DNA from: Myrmaecium sp. VS I D KN 1
Lineage: Eukaryota > Ascomycota > Dothideomycetes > Valsariales > Valsariaceae
Length of the DNA: 64,000 nt
Direction: 5' to 3'
Assembly: GCA_019775845.1 (NCBI GenBank)
Contig: JADQAV010000022.1
Coordinates: 386,830 to 450,829 of the forward strand
Made by a program: the position numbers and the translations under genes. The notes under the pieces were generated by a model that worked only from the letters and a program-made list of their open reading frames with translations, had not been told where the DNA came from and made no database searches. Of the stretch, positions 55,628-64,000 are shown in pieces (position 1 is the first letter of the stretch; every line of letters starts with the position of its first letter).

Positions 55628-56914
55628 GGCTCTCGTAGACTTTCCCGCTGGAGTGGAAAGAATGTAAAGGCGTGATGGTAGGGCGGGACTTAATACCTAC
55701 CGTACAGCTATAAAAATGTTATCCAAACGATGGTATAGTGTTGAATATGATGATGGCGGGTGGTATCAGGCGGTCGCCTCGGCTGGTGTGTGATCTCCCA
55801 GGGACAAGGGTAACCAAGATTGATGAGTATCGATCATATTGTAGTGTGGATTGCGCCTGCCGTGGTGGTATCTCACGGCAGGTGTGTACAGTGAAGAGGG
55901 AGGCGCCAACTGGCGCCAACCGGTAAACACATGTTGAGGATTTGACTGTGACAATGACTTATACTGTAGGCAAATTAGATGGTGGAACTGTAGAACTTGA
56001 AGTATTTTACCATGTCTTGAGATAGACAATTCTTCATTGCGATGTCGTCAAGGCTGGATCACTTTGGCTGGGCTCGTCATGATCGGGGGTATCCTAATGT
56101 CGTCCCTGTAAGGCTATTCCATCATCCCACAAGCAGTGTGATACGGTACGGTAGAGTGAGCATACTGTAGATGCAATGGTGTCCTCCACGGAGTTAGGCG
56201 TCTTGGAATCTGCTATATATGATATGTGAGGTTATACGTATCGGACGTATGTAACTGGGTCAAATATAGAGTAATTAAGTATATTTAGATCGTTTACGGC
56301 CCGGTTCGTGGCTGCCCCGCTTCCCGGTTCTCCACCTTACCTAAGCGAGGGGCTGCCGGACCCTGGAATTTCCTGAGTTCTGGAGCCATCTAGACGAATC
56401 AGCCTGAGGCCTCCATCTCTCCACATTCGTTGGAGTATCAGTGAGTGCCTGAGGTTTTCCGGTCCCTTCATCTGGCTGGCTACGATCATCACTTCCTTCG
56501 TCTTCCCGTCTCATCCTCCTACTATTCACTAGTAGTTCCTCAACGACACCTCAACCATCGCGCCGCCCTCACATCGCCCCAGAGCCAGCCAACTTCCGAC
56601 CTCCGAGAAATCCCAACTTCTCCCGGCGCTTGGCCCGTCCAGGTTCCGCTTCGAAAGGAACCCCGCCCCGACCCGTCAAAACGGCCCAACCAACCGTCAC
56701 TCCATCGCGGCCGCCTTCGCCCCTTGCTGTCGCCAGCCAGATCGCCGCGCCTAGCGACTTCCTCTGGGATCCCAGGCGCACCAACCGCCCTCCCCCGCCG
56801 AGACTGAAGCCTACTCACGTCGGCACCCTCTCCGTCCCCAATCGCTCGGATTCCTCCATCAGTGTCAACAACCTCGGCGGTGGTCAGCAGTTCCAACGAC
56901 ACCGATCTGACAAC
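55628..56914. other. Divergent promoter region, unknown protein / Pho85 CDK
   Basis: Holds a tandem GGCGCCAAC repeat at 55,902-55,920, an AT-rich middle (about 56,210-56,290) and, from 56,453, a frame open into the kinase gene without an ATG (see findings). Confidence 0.5.
55901..55920. promoter_or_regulatory. Tandem 10-bp repeat containing GGCGCCAAC
   Basis: GGCGCCAAC occurs at 55,902-55,910 and again at 55,912-55,920, about 280 bp upstream of the minus-strand gene start. It is a possible binding-site pair; the reverse strand reads GTTGGCGCC, resembling E2F-type sites. Confidence 0.35.
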
Positions 56915-57995
56915 ATGGACAAGCGGCACCCCAGCTCCTTCCAGCAGCTGGAGAAGCTGGGAGAGGGCACGTATGCAACCGTAAGTTGTCTTGGCTCATC
57001 ATCTGCGGCCTTCGCTCATGGTTTAGGTCTTCAAAGGTCGGAACCGCCAGACGGGCGAGTTCGTCGCCCTTAAGGAGATTCACCTCGATAGCGAGGAGGG
57101 TACCCCTTCCACAGCGATTCGCGAGATCTCGCTCATGAAGGAGCTAAAACACGAGAATATTGTCTCCCTACACGATGTCATTCATACCGAGAACAAGCTT
57201 ATGCTTGTCTTCGAATACATGGACAAAGACCTGAAGAAGTACATGGACAGCCGAGGAGACCGTGGCTCTCTCGACCCGGCGACAATTAAGTCCTTCATGT
57301 ACCAGCTGCTCCGCGGCATCGCCTTCTGCCACGACAACCGCGTGCTCCACCGGGATCTGAAGCCCCAGAACCTCCTCATCAACAACAAAGGCCAGCTCAA
57401 GCTCGCCGACTTTGGTCTTGCCCGTGCCTTCGGCATCCCAGTCAACACCTTCTCCAACGAGGTTGTTACCTTATGGTATCGCGCGCCGGACGTCCTCCTC
57501 GGCTCCCGCACCTACAACACCTCAATCGACATCTGGTCCGCTGGCTGCATCATGGCTGAAATGTACACCGGCCGTCCCCTCTTCCCCGGCACGACGAACG
57601 AAGACCAGCTGCAGAAGATCTTCCGGCTGATGGGTACGCCTTCGGAGCGCAGCTGGCCCGGCATCAGCCAGTTCCCGGAGTACAAGCCCAACTTCCCCGT
57701 CTTCGCCACCCAGGACCTCCGGCTCATCCTGCCCCAGGTCGACGCGCTCGGCCTCAACCTGCTCTCCTCCATGCTCCAACTCCGACCGGAGATGCGCATC
57801 TCCGCCAACCACGCGCTGCAGCACCCCTGGTTCAACGACCTTCCCGGCCGCGTGCCCCCGACCGCGCACGCGCAGCCGCCCCCGCAGCCCCAGCACACGG
57901 GCACGCCCCAGCAGCCGATGCAGATGCAGCAGCAACAGCAAGCGCCGCCGAGCGGGCCGGGAGGGTATCCGGGGGTGCCGCAGGGTGCCTATTGA
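56915..57995 (+). CDS. PHO85: Pho85/PhoA-family cyclin-dependent kinase
   Basis: Exons 56915..56980 and 57027..57995 (intron 46 nt) give 344 residues from ATG 56,915 ([20 protein letters not shown]). Kinase features: glycine loop [11 protein letters not shown], catalytic Lys38, cyclin-binding PSTAIRE at 49-55, HRDLKPQN with Asp132, DFG at Asp150, and [18 protein letters not shown], where APD replaces the usual APE as in yeast Pho85. [20 protein letters not shown] and [14 protein letters not shown]-like text complete the CDK fold. The C-terminus adds a Pro/Gln-rich tail with PMQMQQQQQ. Pho85 with its Pcl cyclins controls phosphate, glycogen and polarity responses; the Aspergillus counterparts PhoA/PhoB govern development and viability. 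Family confidence is very high. The true N-terminus is uncertain (see findings). Confidence 0.96.
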
Positions 57996-59733
57996 GAAGA
58001 CCGCGATGTGGTAAAAAATGAGGGATCGCTGCCGATGTGAATCAGTTATGAATCTTATGAGGGCTCGTTCGTGCTCGCGGGGGGCTTGCTTATTTGCTTT
58101 TTTCATTGGAAAGGGGTTTTCTTTTCGCCGGCGGGTTCTCGTTTGTTTTCCTGTGCTTTTACTTTCGGAGCATTAAGAATATATATGTTAATAATTTAGC
58201 TCGCAATATCAAAGCCTTGCCACTTGGGCCTTCGCCGCAACCCTCCTCACAAGGCCTGCCCTCAGGCTTTGGGCGGTTAGTATCTACCGGTACGTGCATA
58301 GGGGTGCTCGTCATTATAATGGAGCAAGCAAGAGCCGGAGTGGCCTGATCTCCGGGTCTCGAATGGTTGTGTCAAGGCCTTGCTGCTTAAAGGCTGTGTG
58401 ATGAATCATTGCTGAAACGCCGCAGCAGTATGTGATACAACTGACTCGCCGTAGCCCTTCTTACATTTCTTTACTGAGGGAAGGCTAGGCTTAGGTTTGG
58501 TCTCCTTTAAGGCTTTACTCTAGTCATATCTTATTTGAGTGTATGAATCAACTTTGCTCAAGTATACTTTCCTTTTCTCGTTCTTATGTCTAACTCTTTC
58601 TTTTTCTCCCTTTGAGCTTGGTAAGTACGGATCCTACAGCCACCTTTAAATAGGTAATCAGTTGCCTCCGGCCATCATTGACGCGTCAGGACTTCATCTC
58701 ATGTTGTTGTTTGAATTGCCAGGACTGGATTTGTGAATTGCAGCTATCACGTTCTGTGCAATAAGACTAATTTATTTCCCCAAATCTCTAATTCTAGAAT
58801 AGGCGCATCCTTAACCGCCTTCTCAGCTGTTACTGTCGCCTGCTCCAGAGCATTGCTCCATATTTCACTTTTAAATTGGTCGAGGAATGAATGCCTCCGA
58901 GGCCTAACCGGCTTAGATGAAGTATTAAATCCCCATCTCTTGTTCCTGCGTGATACCTTTCTTTTGCCAACTCCGAGTCCTGCTTCCAGAGCAGAACTTC
59001 CCCACCTCCCATAATATATACGCACTGTGGATAGAGGGCCTAACATGCATTCTGGAAAAGGCGTTCCACCGAGACTCCTCATAACGAATGCTGCAGCTCC
59101 TCGTCTGAAATATACACGTGACCGTATTTTCCCACTTTTGTGCTCGCTCTTCTGATGCTTGTGTGGAACCTAAGCCGATCGAAGCTTGCATGCCGTGGAA
59201 GATGATGGGGAGGTGTCGAAGAAGAAAGGGGATCACTGGAGAGACACGATGTTGCAAGTAGTCCACAGCAGGGGATGGGCTTATATGCGGATAGAAAAAT
59301 AGGAGAAACATCGTACAGTTCATTAAACGTTTAGATATTCAGTTTCATTGTTGTATCTCCTCCTCTAAGGAGGAGTCGATATGATCTTTTCAGCTTGTCT
59401 TTTTCTATTTCTTATTTTGGGACTCCGGTGTGGTATAAGCGTTTTTGCTATATAGTCTACAGATACATTCTTATCTCTCTCCCAAGGAACTGTCGGTTCT
59501 CGTGTTAGAAATACTCCTTCTCCCAACTTCTATTCGCTTATTTCCCTTCCGTTTCTCATTCTAGCCTTCGGATGTGACAAACAAGAGGCGGGGATATGTG
59601 AACGAGTTTTCCCAATATACTTTGGGGAAGAGGTGGGAGAAAGGAGAGTAAAAGGAGAGGCAATGGAAAGGGAACAAGACAGACCTAGGTGGATGCGGAT
59701 GGTCCGTTGACAATAAATACAAATGCATATAAA

Positions 59734-59760
59734 TATACATATATATATATGTATATATAC
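59734..59760. repeat. TA-rich palindromic microsatellite
   Basis: Alternating TA with ATAC/GTAT ends, self-complementary over about 26 bp. Confidence 0.85.
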
Positions 59761-61003
59761 GCCTTCCAGTCTCACCTGGTTACTCCTTTCGATAGAAAAA
59801 CGACACGACCGGATTAGATGCGTGAATCTACCCCAAGCAGAATGGAAGAAAAGGAAACGATTATCCATTCAATCCGCCACACGTGGCGACACGACACACG
59901 AAAAGACTAAGGCAAAACTCTGCTCCTCTTCCTTCCGCCTGAGCCAAACCGCTCGAACGCACGCAACATCCTCTCCGGTATTTCACTTCCGCCTCGACGA
60001 AACTCAGTACGAGGATAACAGGTAAAAAGCCGGATGAACCGCGCATGCATCTGACCAACGACGAAAAACCATGGTGTGAAAGCCCGCGCATAATTCCATC
60101 CGTACGTCCTCATAACCAGCTTGCTTTGCATATGTAGGAAGCAGCGTGGCGGTGGTTAATGCGGCAATCTCACTATTATTCGTTGTGAACAGCGACCGGA
60201 GAGATTCGCGCGTGTGGGAGGGACGCGGTACGTATCGCACACCGTCAGTTTAGAGTTGCGTATGTAGACAATGGAGGGCGACGGACGACGGATGGAGGGC
60301 ATGTTATACCACACCCTGCTGCGAACGCGGGCTAGGTGAGGCGACGTGGATGCGGAAGATGACGAGAAAAAGGGCCTGTGTCATGAGATGCGTTGGTGGA
60401 TGGGAGCGAAGGAGGGAGCTTTGACGGGTGCAGGGAGTTATGCTTCGGGGGTTTCCATGAGGAGACCAAGGGCTTCATGTGGATGGGAGGTTTTCGTGGA
60501 GGCAAGGAACGTAGTCGCTCGCTGTAAGTGGATTGAATGTGCGAGTATAAGGTAACGATAGAATTAATCAGGAGCTAAAGAGGATGTTGGGAGGGATTCA
60601 GGCAGGGAAGGAATGCTGAACTCAGAACAACAACACCAAAGATGTGGCTTTGTATGAAGGTGTCAGGTGGTGGGGACGAGAGAAGCGCAACGAACTACGG
60701 ATGTGCTGTGCAAAAAGGCTGAAATGCAAGCACACGCTGAAGAAAGAAGGAAAAGGCAGTAGAAGATGGTTGCGAGCGAGAGGACGCCCATCAAAACACC
60801 CAAAAAGCAAATGGCTTCGAAGTGCAAGCAGATCAAAACACTAAAGGAAAAAAAGAAAGGGCAAGCAAAAACAAATCCCCCCAAGAAGTGTCCGAATGGA
60901 ACATTGCCAGGTACTTTCCTTTAGCTTGCGGACAACCGATACCCACCCCCTGCGTCAAGGGGTGCAACGAATCCTATAGACTTGGAAAGAGTCCATGGCA
61001 AAC

Positions 61004-61068
61004 GGGACCATCGGGAGTTGAACCCAGGACACTCACACGCCCGCTTGACCATTGAGCCAAAGCGGTTG
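61004..61068 (-). tRNA. Degenerate tRNA-like sequence
   Basis: On the minus strand, a Pol III A-box (TGGCTCAATGG, 61,049-61,059) is followed 24 nt later by a B-box (GGTTCAACTCC, 61,014-61,024). The D stem and T stem can form. The acceptor arms do not pair, and the anticodon loop and variable region are too short, so no anticodon can be assigned. It is probably a tRNA pseudogene or a SINE head rather than a working tRNA. Confidence 0.25.
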
Positions 61069-64000
61069 TGACAGAACTGATTCTCCTTGGTGGGACTTGT
61101 TGGAAGGTACCTGCTTTTTGCACATTATATCCACAAAGAAGGGCAGGTGACGTCCGAGGGTCGACCTCGTCCCGGTCCTGGTCCCAGCCGTTTGTTCAGA
61201 GGCCGGAGCGTCGGTGTCTGGTGATGCGTTCTGTCGAGGACACTGCTGCACTTTCCAGTCAACACCCTCAATCCTCCACAACATTCTTCCTCAACTCTTG
61301 CTTCGCTTGAGGAAGTCAGCACATTCCGTGCAAGCGCCGCCATGTCGTACTGCGGACGGAGACAGCAACGGCATCTCGCGATGCCCCGAGGTGTTGCTGC
61401 CGCGCAGCGTTCTCTGACAAGATGGTGGTGGATGTCTACCACTTCTGATACAGGCTTGCGCTAGAGGTCTGGCAAAAGCTGACAACGAAAGATAGTATGT
61501 TCCCTCAGTACTGAGGTATGCGGCGTCGATGCCTTACTACCGGCCTTCCAGGCTTTCTTGTGCGCGTCCTAGTCTTCGTAACCCACATACGCACATCGGG
61601 CCCACGAGTATGTCCTCGCCTTATCTTGAGGAAGGCACATCACAACGAGGCATATTATGCGCTCGCGAGTCTGTGAACATAACGAGTTAGCCTTGGCTTG
61701 CCGCGGAAGCGGGTGCGTTCCCATTGGAAGAACAATACAGCCCAAAAGAGGCGTAGCCTCACTCAGAAATTCCGTTGCGCCATCCAACTGGTATTCCCAC
61801 GGAGTCATCCTCCAACCGAAGAGCACACGAAAGGTCCCATCGGCAAGGATGAAGACAGACATACACTGCGGAACAGGAGGGGTGATGAAACATTCGGACA
61901 TAGACCATATGAGAACAGGGAAGGCTTGACGGAGAACGCGGGGTGAAGAACCAGGACACAACACCTTCATGATACGGACATGACTGTGTGCCGCAGTTGG
62001 GGTTGCACTACCTCATCACATCCCATATGGGAGGCGGGGTGTTCATACTCTGGACTCTGGAGAAGAAGAAAGACTCGATTGAGAAGAAGGAAGCGAAACA
62101 ATCTGAACCATACGAAGGAGAAAGGAAAGACAAGGTACTTCAAAGGCACATTGCCTTTTTCGGGCTCGGTTAACTGGTTGACAGAAACGAAAGGAGGGAA
62201 AAAAGCCACAGCGTGTCGAACATTACGCGTGAGAGATATGCGAGGGGAAGTGGACAGCGGAGTTACAGATGATGCAAACCTGGGACGCGTACTCGCATAT
62301 CACGGTGGGTGATGGAGGTCTGGAAGAATCAGCCCTACTACCTACTCCGTACGACCTCTTGGAAGTGCGGATTAGGGAAACCGTGTCCCCTTTCAACCCC
62401 TCAAGTCCCTCCTCATTCTCCACTCGTCCGCTGCCGGAGGTCCACCAACGGTCGGGCCGTCACCGTAACACTCGACGGCGGCCGTTGGGGGGAGACGTAG
62501 CGCTTCCGTCAGAAGAGAAAGTGAGGCCTCCAGTGTCCAAAGAGAGCGTGCTGGGAGATGAGGGGTCGTCAAAGATTGGACCATCCTTGCCCATTCAAGC
62601 CACGCTCTTCCCTTCTCTACCCTGGCCGTGGGAGCTGAGTGGTTACGTGCAGAGGACCCGGCCGCATATCGCGACGGTCATGTGACGCCGGTGTGGATGG
62701 CGGAACTGAGGACGAGGGCGAATGAGAAGCGGCAGCAGGGAGTGGAGAGAGTCACTCGTCCCGCGAAGCCTGAAAGCGGCATGGGAGGATGTTGCGATGG
62801 TGATGGTGGTTGGAGGCACGAGAAACCTGGGAGGGGGAAGGGGGACAGTCGGGGCGGAGTGGGTGCCGTTCGACTAAGCGGGAGCTACCAGGTAAGCTAA
62901 CCTCCATCCTCCATAGCACTCGCCGATGCCCCCCTTTTGGCGAGCAGCCACAGCGGTAATTTCACCTGCCCATGCCCCATGCCTTGCCCGTGAGCTTAGC
63001 GAGAGGATCATGCCACACCTTAGGATCCGAGGACGGCGGCTGCTGCCGTGACGAAATGAACCACGGTGCTCCAAACTACTAGTACCCTTGCGACAACAAC
63101 ACTGGAACAACATCACCGCTTGCCTCGCAACGGACGACAAACCTTCAAGCTTCTAGAGTCCAGAAGATGCCAGCAACGAAGGCGAAAGCGCTGCGCTGGC
63201 AAGGTGGCGGTTGCGGCGAGCAGCTCAGGCACCGCAGTACCTGCACACAGCCACCATGCGCGATTCAGAGAGCCGCATAACGCATGAACCAGGCCCTCAA
63301 TTTTTCAGTTCAGCTGTGCGGGGGGGTTTGCAAGAAGCAAGCAGGAAAATTTTGAGTACAGTATGTACATACATACGTCAGGCCTTGGGGCCATTCGATC
63401 CTCCTCTACCTGTCTAATGCATGGTCGATCCCATTTTCGCGAAGCTGTGGCTGGAAAGGAAGGAAATGCTTTCATGCCCACGAGTGGATGCAACCAGGTA
63501 GATGTAGCGATTACGACTGGTTGCCTCCCCATCAAGGACCAGGACTGATCGGATCTGATGGATTTCGCTCACGGCGGCCGACTTCGGGGGCGCATTTGCC
63601 TACTACTAGTACGGGTCGCAAGGTGTTGGTGCTGCTGTTTCGCGATATGCGCGAGAAAAGAAGGCACGTAAGCTCGGTCGAGTGGCCGCCGTTGCTTCGC
63701 TGCACATGCGATCTGATGCTTGCCATCGTCCAAAGCCTGTATGGCGGCATCAGAGTGCTAAGAGAACGTCAAGAAATGGGCTTTCGGTCAGGTCTGTCTT
63801 GGCCAACGCGAGCGAGTCTGAGAGAGGCCCCTTTTAATATCACCCTCAGCTCATCTGCCCGTTGGTATTGATGCTGTGCGTCCTATCCGGAGACGTACCA
63901 CGGCCTCCGATTCCAAATTTTGACTCCTGTTGATCCTTCGCGGGGTACGTTATCGCTCCCGGGCGGCTCCGGCGTGGATGCGCAAGGATTGCTTGAACGT

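Larger units (their letters stand above)
57996..64000. other. Gene-poor end of the window
   Basis: 6 kb without a supported gene. It contains kinase 3' UTR sequence, a TA-rich microsatellite (59,734-59,760), a degenerate tRNA-like sequence near 61,030, and frames such as 61,569-61,970 (minus) with no family-like content. A multi-exon gene with short exons could be missed by eye here. Confidence 0.4.

Noticed and set aside
61569-61970. 133-codon minus-strand frame in the gene-poor end
   Set aside because: No recognisable motif or codon bias; cannot be supported over chance.

Overview
This is a stretch of nuclear DNA from a filamentous ascomycete (Pezizomycotina). The evidence is: GT-AG introns mostly 46-160 nt long that interrupt conserved eukaryotic genes; fungal versions of the DNA primase large subunit, Cdh1, PP1 and a Pho85-type CDK; secreted Cys-rich and DHA2 transporter genes; and a Ty1/copia retroelement with the signature of repeat-induced point mutation (RIP). 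I cannot place it below subphylum from sequence alone.

Layout. 0-8 kb: the 3' end of a G3BP-like RRM/RGG protein, an atypical septin-like GTPase with a C-terminal membrane helix, and a small unknown gene. 8-12 kb: a 23-codon reading frame, a TATA-driven proline-rich unknown protein, and a 28-cysteine secreted protein built from four phase-0 exons (minus strand). 13.6-20.5 kb, all minus strand: DNA primase large subunit (PRI2), a PHO13-type metabolite-repair phosphatase and the APC/C activator Cdh1. 21.5-30.4 kb, all plus strand: an M18 aspartyl aminopeptidase, a C2H2 zinc-finger protein and a 14-helix DHA2 transporter with a long acidic N-terminal tail. 31.9-39 kb, minus strand: protein phosphatase 1 catalytic subunit and a leucine-rich-repeat protein. 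39-51.7 kb is free of host genes; it holds one copia-family fossil at 41,590-48,452 with 221-bp LTRs and a 5-bp target duplication. 51.7-58 kb: a 1310-residue, largely disordered unknown protein (minus) diverging from a Pho85/PhoA-family CDK (plus). 58-64 kb: no gene I can support, only microsatellites and a degenerate tRNA-like sequence.

The host genes are independent fungal genes, not an operon or a biosynthetic cluster. Several act in cell-cycle control (primase, Cdh1, PP1, Pho85 CDK, septin-like GTPase), but I see no sequence evidence that they are co-regulated. I found no clear new multi-gene system. The most unusual items are the membrane-anchored septin-like GTPase, the 1310-residue protein with a duplicated helical motif and two ubiquitin-tail-like RLRGG motifs, the modular Cys-rich secreted protein, the long ATG-less open frame upstream of the Pho85 CDK, a possible organelle-targeting N-terminus on the aminopeptidase, and a strongly one-sided RIP pattern between the two LTRs. 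Exon boundaries were read by eye from splice consensus and family alignment from memory; no database search was run.
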